From contig ONMA01000006.1 in assembly GCA_900318815.1 (NCBI GenBank), positions 1 through 64,000 on the forward strand: a DNA stretch of 64,000 bases. Reading direction: 5' to 3'. Positions 1 through 7,406 of this stretch are shown in pieces. Each line of letters opens with the position of its first letter. The first letter of the stretch is position 1. The position numbers and the translations under genes are program-made. The notes under the pieces were generated by a model. The model ran no database searches. It was not told where the DNA came from and worked only from the letters and a program-made list of their open reading frames with translations. The DNA comes from an uncultured Prevotellaceae bacterium. GTDB lineage: Bacteria; Bacteroidota; Bacteroidia; Bacteroidales; Bacteroidaceae.

Positions 1-1
1 A

Positions 2-115
2 GTTAAGAAGGCATATCCCAACGAGGCCGAGGAACTCTTCGCTGAGGCCCAGAAGATGGCCCAGCTCCGTTACAAGACCTACGTCCGCAAGACGCAGGAG
101 GACTGGAGCGAGTAA
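2..115 (+). CDS. C-terminal end of a probable pyruvate:ferredoxin oxidoreductase (partial)
   Basis: An open frame enters from the left edge and ends at TAA 113-115, giving 37 residues rich in Ala, Glu and Lys (contains PNEAEELFAEAQKMAQLRYK). This charged helical tail resembles the extreme C-terminus of pyruvate:flavodoxin/ferredoxin oxidoreductases, which ends with an ELF.EAE...RY-type helix. The visible part is too short to show any cofactor motif, so the family is an inference. A strong terminator-like hairpin follows 75 bp downstream, consistent with the end of a transcription unit. Confidence 0.45.
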   Translation, partial: VKKAYPNEAEELFAEAQKMAQLRYKTYVRKTQEDWSE

Positions 116-190
116 ACGCCAATGCCCGTGGTTTTCTTTAACACGAATTGTCACGAATTGACCACGAATTTTCATTAATTCTATTTACCA

Positions 191-222
191 AGCGGCGCAT
201 CCTTTGTTGGATGCGCCGCTTT
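191..222 (+). terminator. Hairpin terminator after the first gene
   Basis: A perfect 12-bp inverted repeat (arms 191-202 and 209-220, starting AGCGGCGCATCC) closes a 6-nt loop. The T tract after it is short, so termination is likely but not certain. The rest of 116-327 has three CACGAATT copies (142-170) and a weak -7 box (TACCATTG, 324-331) for the next gene. Confidence 0.7.
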
Positions 223-354
223 CCATAACCGCGATACGGGTCACCGCGCAGGACGGTGAAAGGCTGTACAAGATTTTTCAAACTTTTTCCCAAAAATACT
301 TGAGCAAGTGCAAATTAATAGCTACCATTGCAGCGCAAAACAGAAAAACAACAA

Positions 355-2980
355 ATGAAAATGGAAAGTAAAGTTCTGAATTTATGGATGGTCGCTATCC
401 TGCTTTGCGGCCTGTCATTTACTGCGGTTTCATGTCACAACGACGAGACGGTAGAGACTCCTCAACTGATAACCGGCGAATTCTTCTCAACTGCCGTGAA
501 CCGCCTCATCGACGAGAACTACGCCGAGGTGCAGCAAAACGGCTATGCCAAGCTGGTGATTCCAGCTACGATGTATCGCCAAAATCTGTTTAGTTTTCCT
601 CCCAATGCCGTCAGCGACATGGAAGCCACGGTGAAGGCCGGCTATAAGGTCTATGTGAATGGCGGTACGGTGCGCGACGGCATCATGGGCAAAGAGGCCC
701 ACGACGTGGACTTCACCACCGATGCTGACATTATGAAGATTAAGGAGATACTGCCACATGCCGAGGCTTTCAATGCCTTCCGCGACATCTGGGTGGCCAA
801 AGCCTACCACGGTGATGAGCTGGAGACCGACATCGCACCCATGTTCTCCATTTTCCCCGAGCTCAGCGGAAAGGCCGACATACCCGTCACGAACTCCCCC
901 AACTCGCCCTATTGCACGGATTTGCTGGAAGACACCTATAGCCGCGACTTCACCTTCAACGCCATGTACTACGACTATGCCACGGGCGACATCATCGACT
1001 ACCACGGTGGCTTGCACGACCTGCGAGAAGGAATAGTACGCACTGTTTACGATGCCGACCTCTCCGTATCGACCGATGCCCGGAAGTTCTTACGTTCCGC
1101 CCGCTTCGCTGCGAAGTACAACTTCAAGATGGACAGCAAGCTCGACAAAGCCATGAAGGACCACTGGGACGTGCTGAGCCAGCTCGACGTCAACAACGGC
1201 GTCTATCAGACCGCCAGCGGACTGGACGGTGGCTTTGCCAAGCGCTTCTTCGAGCTGCTGGACTACTACAAGGTGACCGACTTCCTCTATAACTCGATGA
1301 AGCAGTACCTGCACACCACTGCTTACAACGACTTTGTGCTGGGTATGCTGGACGTTTTCGACAAGGAGGGCAAGGCCGACATGGCGCTCTGCTATGCTGC
1401 CATCTTCTGGCCCCGCTTTGCTGCCGACGCTGCTGCCAACGAGCAGATGACGGTAGGGGAACTGCTGGCTGCCATCGACCGCGACAATGCTGCCTGCCTG
1501 CGCTTCGAGAATGTGTCGTATGGCGACTACAGCTATGCACTGCCATTCATCGAGGATGTGTGGACGCTACAGCAGCTGATGACCTGCGAGACCTATAAGA
1601 ACGACGGCATCGTGAGCCAGGTAAAGGCCAACGAGCACTATGCCGAAGCCCTGCGCTTCCTGAAGGCACGCGCCTCGCTCGACAGCACACTCGAGCCCTA
1701 TGCCGAATTCTGGGAAAACCCGCTGTCGGCTTCCGCATCTTTCTATTCACCAGAGGTGAACAAGATGATTGACGATAACTACGAGCTGGTGAAACGCGAC
1801 GGTTATGCCGAACTGGTGATTCCAGCCACGATGTACGACTAGAGCATCATTCAGTTCCCCCAATACCACAAGGACGTGATGACGGCCATGAACGCCCTGG
1901 GCTTCAAAACATACGTCAACGGCGGTGCTGTGCGCGACTGCATCCTCGGTACTCCCGTTCACGATTTCGACTTCTCCACCGACGCCCCCCCAGCAGGTGA
2001 AGGAACTGCTTACGGGCTACGAGGTGGTCATCGCGGGCACTGGCGGTGGCGAAATAGCACAGGCTCTCCATGCCAACGGCGACTGGACTGACATTGTGCC
2101 CATCAAGGGTATCGACATCCGTCTGAAGGAGCTGCCCGGTATGCCTGCCCAGGGATCCTACGGACAGACCTACAGCAACAGCCTGCTTGACGATACATAC
2201 GCACGCGACCTGACCATCAACTCCATGTACTACAACTACCAGACGGGCGACATCATCGACTACCACGGCGGTCTGCACGACCTCCGCGAACACATCATCC
2301 GTACCGTTTACGATGCCAACACGATGTACCCCATCAACTCGTCGGCACTCATTCGCACCGTGCGCTTTGCTGCCCGCTATGGCTTCGACATCGACAACGC
2401 CATAACCCAGGCCATCGCCAACCACATGCACTATTGCGATGAGCTGCAGCCCTCGCTGCTCAACTACTACGTCACTAAGGGATTCGGCGACGGATGCGGC
2501 AAACGCACGTTTCAGTATTACCTGCAGTATGGCATCATCGACCGCTATGCCACCATGCTGAAGGACTATGCACACAACGCATCCTACACCGACCGCATCT
2601 ACGCTGCCTTAGACTATATCGACGCACACAACGGCGGTAAAATGGGGCTCGGCATTGCCACCATATTCTTGCCCTGCGTAGAGGATGCACTGGACTCCAG
2701 CCAGCCCACTAAGGAGAACATCACCGCCACGTGGGACGCACTGGAGGTCAACTCGGGACAGAAACTGCACTTCGAACTCGACGACTATAGTGGCACCAAG
2801 ACCGAGGTGATGACCATCTGGACACTCTACAAGCAGATTACCTCCACGGCCACTCTCGCAGATGACCAGCTCACCGCTGCCATCCGTGCCGACAAGTACT
2901 ATCCCAAGGCCTGCCTCCTGCTTGGCGGCTATGCACAGACGGACTCCACCCTGAAGCCATTCGCAGAGTATTGGAAGTGA
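355..2980 (+). pseudogene. Tandem-duplicated tRNA-nucleotidyltransferase-like lipoprotein, broken by a stop and a frameshift
   Basis: The first half (355-1842) starts with a lipoprotein signal (hydrophobic stretch, then AVSC) followed by an acidic stretch. It then has a class II nucleotidyltransferase/poly(A) polymerase head: GGTVRDGIMG, the metal-binding HDVDF, RDFTFNAMYYD, and a downstream FLRSARFAAKY helix. The second half (from about 1765) repeats the same order: GGAVRDCILG, HDFDF, RDLTINSMYYN, RTVRFAARYGF. The halves are separated by an in-frame TAG (1840-1842, where the first repeat has Gln) and by an extra C in a seven-C run (1985-1991). Removing both restores a single protein of about 870 residues. 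The TTG at 328 lies inside the promoter, so ATG 355 or 361 is the likely start. CCA-adding enzymes are cytosolic, so an exported relative is odd; its substrate is unknown. The first half could still make a protein. Confidence 0.75.
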
Positions 2981-3041
2981 AAGAGACTGGCCTGGCCCGA
3001 CCGTACACCTACTATATACTCCGCGCCAAATAAAAGAACTT

Positions 3042-3414
3042 ATGACCCACCAACAAAACAAGCAATTCAATTCCTATAAGGAGGGGCTAGACCTGGAGTT
3101 CCTGCGGGAGTACTGCATGGAGCACGGGGAGCGGCGCGTGATGGAGCGGGGCGAGACGTTGGAGGAGGCGGGCGAGCCGGCGCAGTGGGTGCCCTACGTG
3201 GAGCGGGGCTCCTTCAAGTACATGGTTCACCGCTCGGCGACGAAGGAGACGCTTGGCTCGTCCAAGAACGACGAGGAGGGCAAGGACTACTGCGCGGGCT
3301 TCGCCTTCGAGGGCGAGTTCGTGTCCGACTTCCCCTATTGCCTCGTTCCTCAACGTCACGCCCAATTACCTGAGCACCATCCGCAAGGATATCACGTTCG
3401 AAGCGAAAAAATAG
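3042..3414 (+). pseudogene. Crp/Fnr-type regulator remnant with an internal deletion
   Basis: The first ~100 residues match the sensor domain of the paralogue at 4420 (LDLEFLREYCMEHG, FAFEGEFVSDFPYCL). At 3340-3345 the sequence jumps straight to the region encoding the C-terminal helix-turn-helix (FLNVTPNYLSTIRKD), but in another frame, so the predicted product ends in unrelated residues. About 300 bp are missing relative to the paralogue. The original stop would be TAG 3412-3414; the shifted frame runs to 3428. Compared with the paralogue it also carries a 36-bp in-frame insertion (about 3231-3266). The product lacks a DNA-binding domain and is probably non-functional. Confidence 0.8.
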
Positions 3415-3447
3415 CGCACTTTCTTTAAGTAGTTTAAGACTTTCACC

Positions 3448-3483
3448 CTCGGCACCCGATTTCGGGCTTTGCCGAGTTTTTTT
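3448..3483 (+). terminator. Rho-independent terminator
   Basis: Arms CTCGGCA (3448-3454) and TGCCGAG (3470-3476) are followed by a run of T to 3483. The paralogous gene at 4420 is followed by a closely related hairpin at 5119, so the duplication included the terminator. Confidence 0.85.
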
Positions 3484-3526
3484 GTGCTGTTTTCCGGCAA
3501 CGTCTGAAAAGAAATATCCCCAATTA

Positions 3527-3558
3527 TTTGGGCGTTTCAAAGAATCTTACTACTTTTG
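3527..3558 (+). promoter_or_regulatory. Promoter for the RNase-like gene at 3563
   Basis: TTTG (3527-3530), a 20-bp spacer and TACTTTTG (3551-3558) form a textbook Bacteroidota promoter. The ATG at 3563 lies only 5 bp after the -7 box, so the mRNA is probably leaderless or nearly so. Confidence 0.75.
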
Positions 3559-3562
3559 CAGT

Positions 3563-4075
3563 ATGACTCAGAATGAAGATTTCCTGACAGACGAGATATA
3601 CGGGGAACGCTTGCTTATCAGCGTTCGTGCAGACCAGACAGAACTTAACGATAACATCCGAGTGGCAAGGGTGCTGTTGTGGTGCTTCGACGAGATGTAC
3701 ATCCGTATCAATGAGCATCTGCTGGTCATCGGCCACAAGAATCCGGAATATACCATCAACGGGAAACTGGGCGACCGAAAGGGCGTGGAAAGCGAAAACG
3801 GCATCAAGTCGGCTTTCCGTAAGGCCAAGCAACAAGGCTGTAAGGTGGTCGTACTCGACTTTGACATGCACATGTCTGAAAGCATTCTGAAGACGAAGAA
3901 GATAGTCTCAGGTCTCTTCGGTCGCCATGAAGATTTCAGCGAGGGGAGTCTTGAAGAATGTTACGTGGTTCATAACAGCAAGGCTGTTGTCGTGAAGGCC
4001 GATGCCTTCGCTGCGCCAGACAAGGAGACCATCAAGCAACTGATCAACGACGTGATAGAACGACTGAGGACATAA
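3563..4075 (+). CDS. Small RNase-toxin-like protein (CdiA C-terminal nuclease-like)
   Basis: 170 residues, no signal peptide or membrane segment. The core reads HKNPEYTINGKLGDRKG, then GIKSAFRKAKQQGCKVVVLDFD. That pattern (an NPEY.I.GK segment followed by a helix and a hydrophobic strand) resembles nuclease domains found at the C-termini of CdiA-type toxins and in mobile elements of Bacteroidota; this is recalled similarity, not a search result. The start is set by the promoter immediately upstream; a longer in-frame reading from 3482 would begin upstream of that promoter. A well-formed opposite-strand promoter lies 100 bp past the stop and points back into this gene. No immunity gene is evident next to it. 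The function could also be something else. Confidence 0.4.
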   Translation: MTQNEDFLTDEIYGERLLISVRADQTELNDNIRVARVLLWCFDEMYIRINEHLLVIGHKNPEYTINGKLGDRKGVESENGIKSAFRKAKQQGCKVVVLDFDMHMSESILKTKKIVSGLFGRHEDFSEGSLEECYVVHNSKAVVVKADAFAAPDKETIKQLINDVIERLRT

Positions 4076-4175
4076 CCTTGCGGCTATGTCCTCGTATGGT
4101 GGTCAGAAAGGTCCAGCTTGAAATATTGCTCCGAAAGCAGTTCGTTTCGCGCCCTCTGACGACATTCTGACGATG

Positions 4176-4207
4176 CAAAGATAGACATAATTATTGAAAC
4201 TTCCAAA
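4176..4207 (-). promoter_or_regulatory. Minus-strand promoter pointing into the 3' end of the RNase-like gene
   Basis: Read on the minus strand: TTTG (complement of CAAA 4204-4207), a 20-bp spacer and TATCTTTG (complement of 4176-4183). It would start a transcript near 4170 running leftward, antisense to the gene at 3563-4075. The only start-codon ORF nearby is 20 codons (4165 down to 4103). A 9-bp dyad (GAGGACATA arms, about 4067-4094) straddles the stop codon of the sense gene. The rest of 4076-4419 shows no further gene. Confidence 0.55.
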
Positions 4208-4359
4208 TTTTCGGGCATCTTTTTTCTCTCATTGCGCGTTTTGGTACAAAAACGTTTGCATTTCTAAAAGGAATCTTAACTCTCCATTCCTTTGATCCTT
4301 GATTTCCTTCTTGTAACATTTCCGCTTTCTACCTACTATATAAATAGGAAAGAAAAAAC

Positions 4360-4391
4360 TTTGTGGTTCTGGATGATTATTTGTACCTTTG
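4360..4391 (+). promoter_or_regulatory. Promoter of the second Crp/Fnr paralogue
   Basis: TTTG (4360-4363), 20-bp spacer, TACCTTTG (4384-4391). A GTG that would give a longer reading begins inside the -33 box, so translation must start downstream, at ATG 4420. Confidence 0.75.
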
Positions 4392-4419
4392 CACCCACAA
4401 ATTTAAAACGTTTACGATT

Positions 4420-5087
4420 ATGACTACGAACAAGCACTTCAATACCTACAAGGAGGGGCTGGACCTGGAGTTCCTGCGGGAGTACTGCATGGAGCACGGG
4501 GTGCGACGCGTGATGGAGCGGGGCGAGACGCTGGAGGAGGGAGGTGCCGCGAGACTACCGAGTGTCTCGTGGAGGGTCCCCGGCGAGCCGGCGCAGTGGG
4601 TGGCCTTTGTGGAGCGGGGCTGCTTCAAGTACATGGTTCACAACGACGAGGAGGGTAAGGACTACTGCACGGGCTTCGCCTTCGAGGGCGAGTTTGTGTC
4701 CGACTTCCCCTATTGTCTCGACGGCGACGTATCGGAGGTGAGCATCGAGGCCGACATGCCGTGCGAGGTGCGCGTCATCAGCGGACAGGAGCTGCAGGCG
4801 CTGTTCGACAACGACCCGAAGATGGCGAAGATGGACGTGAAGATCCTGAAGCGCTCGAACTTGTTCGCTTGCTACCAACGGGACGCAAGAACCTGTTCAA
4901 GATGGTCTACGCCCGCGACCTCGACCACTACCGCTACACCGCCCGCAGCCGCTACCGCCGACTGCTCGAACGCTGTCCACAGGTGGTGCAGATGCTCTCG
5001 CTGAAGAACATCGCCTCGTTCCTCAATGTCACACCTGTTTATCTGAGCAAGATTCGCAAGGAAATCACGTTTGGCAAAGGAAAATAG
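4420..5087 (+). pseudogene. Crp/Fnr-type regulator with a frameshift
   Basis: The N-terminal ~150 residues form a cyclic-nucleotide-binding-like sensor domain. The C-terminal helix-turn-helix (LKNIASFLNVTPVYLSKIRK) is in a different frame. The switch occurs near 4870-4885; adding one A (CAACG to CAAACG) would give YQTGRKNLFKM and restore a protein of about 223 residues. Relative to the copy at 3042 it has a 39-bp in-frame insertion (about 4541-4579) containing a 9-bp imperfect palindrome. As read, the sensor is separated from its DNA-binding domain. The lesion could be real or a base-calling error; the neighbouring copy is independently damaged. Confidence 0.75.
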
Positions 5088-5118
5088 CCCGAATTTATAA
5101 AACTAGTTTTAGAGTTGC

Positions 5119-5160
5119 GCCCTCGACACCCGATTTCCGGGCTGTGTCGGGGGCTTTTTC
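5119..5160 (+). terminator. Rho-independent terminator
   Basis: An 11-bp stem (5119-5129 with 5144-5154, one G-T pair) is followed by TTTTT. It is related in sequence to the terminator at 3448. Confidence 0.85.
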
Positions 5161-5208
5161 GTGTCTTTTTGTGTAACTTCGCAGCAAAAAACAAACGAAG
5201 AGAACGAA

Positions 5209-5266
5209 ATGCAAACAAGATGCAAACAACATTTGCCTCTATTTTGCGTTGGTTTTATTAGTTTTG
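5209..5266 (+). promoter_or_regulatory. ATGCAAA operator repeats and promoter of the membrane-bound regulator gene
   Basis: ATGCAAAC occurs at 5209 and 5220, exactly 11 bp apart, and a weaker ATTTGCC follows at 5231. The -7 box TAGTTTTG is at 5259-5266, so the last clear repeat begins 39 bp before it. The same element with the same 39-bp distance precedes the gene at 6520. Confidence 0.65.
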
Positions 5267-5285
5267 CACGCAAAAAAAAAGAAAG

Positions 5286-6311
5286 ATGAAACAAATACTG
5301 ATTACATTGGCTGCTTGTCTGCTGATTGGGTGCTATTCCAATAACAGTAACGACAAATCGAATGTCCTTCAGGGAGCATGGACGCTGCGGCAGGTGGAAT
5401 ATCCTTACGACCGCCCTGATACATATTACAAACCAGAGAACACCCTGCTTCGGCTCTATGACGGCGACAGCGTGGTGTATCAGTGCTGGCTGACCAAGAC
5501 AGAGTCGGGGCTCATCATAAGACCCGAACTGCGGTGCCCTGTGACGCTGGTCGACAAGGGGCATGGCGAATATGTCTATATAGAGGAGGACAGCCCACGC
5601 CCATTGACTATAGCGAATGATTCAACGATAGTTATTCAGCAGCAGGGAATACTGTACACTTTCCATCGCGCCGATGACATTGGGGAGGAATGGGGCGCAG
5701 ACATCATTAATATCATTGCCGAAGGCACAAAAAACGGCCCTTCGGAGGAAGCGCAGAGCTATGTGCTGTCAGCCAAGGAGCGACGTCAGGCCAACGTTAT
5801 TAACAGCTTTATCCTCTCCACCATTCTCGTCATTATTCTAATGCTGCTCATCGTGCGTGTTGCTATTCAGTACCGCAGGGACAGGCAAAGACTCCAACTG
5901 CAACTTCAGCAGATCCAGGAGGTGCAACAGGAACGTCCGCAAACAGTCAGAAAAGCTATCGAATCAGTGGAAGAAGCCTATTTTGCATCTGGTGATTATG
6001 AGTTGCTGCAACGCCGCATCGCTACTGGGCAGCGACTGAGGGACGCAGACTGGCAAGAGATAGAAAGTCATATCAGGAGGGTATATCCAGGATTCAGTAG
6101 TCAGCTGAAGGGTCTGTATGCCATGTCTGAACTCGAATATCAGGTGTGCCTGCTCATAAAACTCCGTATGGCTCCAAAGGACATCGCCGCCGTGTTGGCT
6201 CGCGACATGAGTACCGTCAGCACCGTGCGCAGCCGACTCTATGGCAAAGTGTTCGGTCGTAAGGGAGGAGCAAAGGAATGGGATGATTTCATCCGTTCCA
6301 TCGGTGTATAA
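5286..6311 (+). CDS. Membrane-anchored LuxR-type one-component regulator
   Basis: 341 residues. A lipoprotein signal (LLIGC, Cys about 16) leads into a ~150-residue periplasmic part that looks lipocalin-like (GAWTLRQVEY). A transmembrane helix follows at about 172-194, then a Gln-rich coiled coil, then a C-terminal helix-turn-helix: LEYQVCLLIKLRMAPKDIAA then MSTVSTVRSRLYGKVFG. Bacteroidota have a family of such transmembrane HTH proteins that sense something outside and act on nearby genes. Its own promoter and the promoter of the next gene share an 11-bp-periodic ATGCAAA array, so autoregulation plus control of 6520 is a reasonable inference. An N-terminal lipid anchor together with a transmembrane helix is unusual. 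Confidence 0.7.
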   Translation: MKQILITLAACLLIGCYSNNSNDKSNVLQGAWTLRQVEYPYDRPDTYYKPENTLLRLYDGDSVVYQCWLTKTESGLIIRPELRCPVTLVDKGHGEYVYIEEDSPRPLTIANDSTIVIQQQGILYTFHRADDIGEEWGADIINIIAEGTKNGPSEEAQSYVLSAKERRQANVINSFILSTILVIILMLLIVRVAIQYRRDRQRLQLQLQQIQEVQQERPQTVRKAIESVEEAYFASGDYELLQRRIATGQRLRDADWQEIESHIRRVYPGFSSQLKGLYAMSELEYQVCLLIKLRMAPKDIAAVLARDMSTVSTVRSRLYGKVFGRKGGAKEWDDFIRSIGV

Positions 6312-6327
6312 ACTGTATGTCAACAAG

Positions 6328-6396
6328 ATGCAAAGTGAATGCAAAGTAGATGCAAACTCAAAACCTTGGTCAAGTAGCAGAAAGACCGTACTTTTG
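6328..6396 (+). promoter_or_regulatory. ATGCAAA operator repeats and promoter of the gene at 6520
   Basis: ATGCAAA starts at 6328, 6339 and 6350 (11-bp period, one helical turn). The promoter is CTTG (6365-6368), 20-bp spacer, TACTTTTG (6389-6396). The last repeat begins 39 bp before the -7 box, as upstream of 5286. In the ~120-nt leader a dyad (arms 6426-6436 and 6473-6483, GTTTGGTCGTT) can form a hairpin. Confidence 0.65.
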
Positions 6397-6519
6397 CAGC
6401 GAGTTAGTCGTTTAGGAGATTAGTCGTTTGGTCGTTTAGGGATATTGCTAACTGCCATCGGTTACTTCTCCAAACGACCAAACAACAAAATAACCAAATA
6501 ACCAAAAAAAGTAAAGCTT

Positions 6520-7017
6520 ATGAAACGAGTAATGTTAGTGATGGCAGTGGCACTCATGAGTGCGCTGCAGGTGAGTGCCCAGAACGTGAAGATTGACGAC
6601 AAGGAACTTGTCGGCGTATGGCTCATGGAGTCGATGCAATGGGAGGGCGAGAAGAAAACCGTGTGTGGAAAACAGACAGGCTACACGCAGTTCAAGTACT
6701 ACGGGGCAGACGGCGAGTATGCCTGTGCTGAGATTGCCATGACCAAGGACGGCAAGTGTGTGGTGATGCCTCACGAGTATGGCACTTATACATTCAAGGA
6801 TGGCTGGTACTCAGAAATGGGACGTGAGGCCATCAAGGATGCCATCGTATGGGTGGACAAGACCACGACAAAGGGCACATGGCAGAAGCGCCACGACATC
6901 TGGAAGAAACAACTGAACATGCCTGAGAAGCTGCGCAAGTACATCGTGGATTGCTGCAAGATGAAGAATACACCCGATGACATTCAGCAGATGATAAAAC
7001 AGACGATGTTCAAGTAA
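6520..7017 (+). CDS. Small secreted lipocalin-like protein
   Basis: 165 residues with a signal peptide (cleavage after about 20, VSAQ). The mature part starts KELVGVWLMESMQWEGEKK and has alternating strands (YTQFKYYGADGEYACAEIAM, YGTYTFKDGWYSEMG) reminiscent of the small DUF4488/lipocalin-like secreted proteins of Bacteroidales, ending in a helical, Lys-rich tail. The ligand is unknown. It follows the membrane regulator at 5286 and shares its operator motif, so it is probably part of the same response; the upstream gene's periplasmic domain begins with a similar GAWTLR-type strand. Confidence 0.6.
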   Translation: MKRVMLVMAVALMSALQVSAQNVKIDDKELVGVWLMESMQWEGEKKTVCGKQTGYTQFKYYGADGEYACAEIAMTKDGKCVVMPHEYGTYTFKDGWYSEMGREAIKDAIVWVDKTTTKGTWQKRHDIWKKQLNMPEKLRKYIVDCCKMKNTPDDIQQMIKQTMFK

Positions 7018-7077
7018 CGGAATACCATAGCTAAACAACAAAACGAGTAGTATAGTTAGTAAATAGTACCCGGGACG

Positions 7078-7113
7078 ATTCTGGAGGCCGCAGTGATGTG
7101 CCCTCCAGAATTT
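7078..7113 (+). terminator. Hairpin terminator after the lipocalin-like gene
   Basis: A perfect 10-bp dyad (ATTCTGGAGG 7078-7087 with CCTCCAGAAT 7102-7111) is followed by TTTG. The short T tract makes it a weaker terminator. Between 7114 and 7226 nothing else is apparent. Confidence 0.55.
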
Positions 7114-7226
7114 GTACGAAAATAGAGAGTTAGTCTCTCGAATTAGCTACTGGTAGCCATTGCAACCCATTTCAAAGAGATCTTAGAAGAAAAAGGGCTG
7201 TAAGAGGGCAAAGAAAGGTCGAATTA

Positions 7227-7258
7227 TTTGGAAGTTACGAAAAAAGCACTTACCTTTG
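7227..7258 (+). promoter_or_regulatory. Promoter for the candidate small RNA
   Basis: TTTG (7227-7230), 20-bp spacer, TACCTTTG (7251-7258): a full-consensus Bacteroidota promoter. No plus-strand ORF with a sensible start follows before the hairpin and T run ending near 7404. Confidence 0.75.
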
Positions 7259-7262
7259 CAAA

Positions 7263-7406
7263 GTGAAAGGAACCTATTTAGGGTAAGAGCCCCGGTTGGT
7301 CCGGCAAGCGACTTGCTAAAATAGAAGCACTTTTAAACTCCGCTTCAGATGGATAGCCCCGGTTGGTCCGGCAAGTAAGGCCATTAAAGCGGAGTTCCTT
7401 TTTTAA
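7263..7406 (+). ncRNA. Candidate structured small RNA with two repeated modules
   Basis: A consensus promoter at 7227-7258 is followed by ~140 bp that ends in a strong hairpin and a T run (7399-7404). A 21-bp sequence (7288-7308) recurs exactly at 7355-7375; its centre CCGGTTGGTCCGG can form a small hairpin with a TTGGT loop. Each copy sits at the tip of a different stem: module 1 pairs 7274-7287 with 7312-7324 with small bulges, and module 2 pairs AACTCCGCTT (7336-7345) with 7387-7396 plus ATGG (7349-7352) with CCAT (7381-7384). Same tip on different stems is what a selected RNA motif looks like. The 3' end overlaps the 3' end of the minus-strand gene at 7384. I do not recognise the family. 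Confidence 0.55.

Noticed and set aside
328..354. TTG start for the nucleotidyltransferase-like lipoprotein
   Set aside because: It overlaps the likely -7 box and would put extra charged residues before the signal peptide.
4363..4419. GTG start for the second Crp/Fnr gene
   Set aside because: The codon lies in the -33 box of the promoter, so it cannot be translated from that transcript; the family-like start is ATG 4420.
7288..7375. Two exact 21-bp repeats as a CRISPR array
   Set aside because: Only two copies, no cas genes, and each repeat sits at the tip of a stem formed by the flanks; a structured RNA explains it better.
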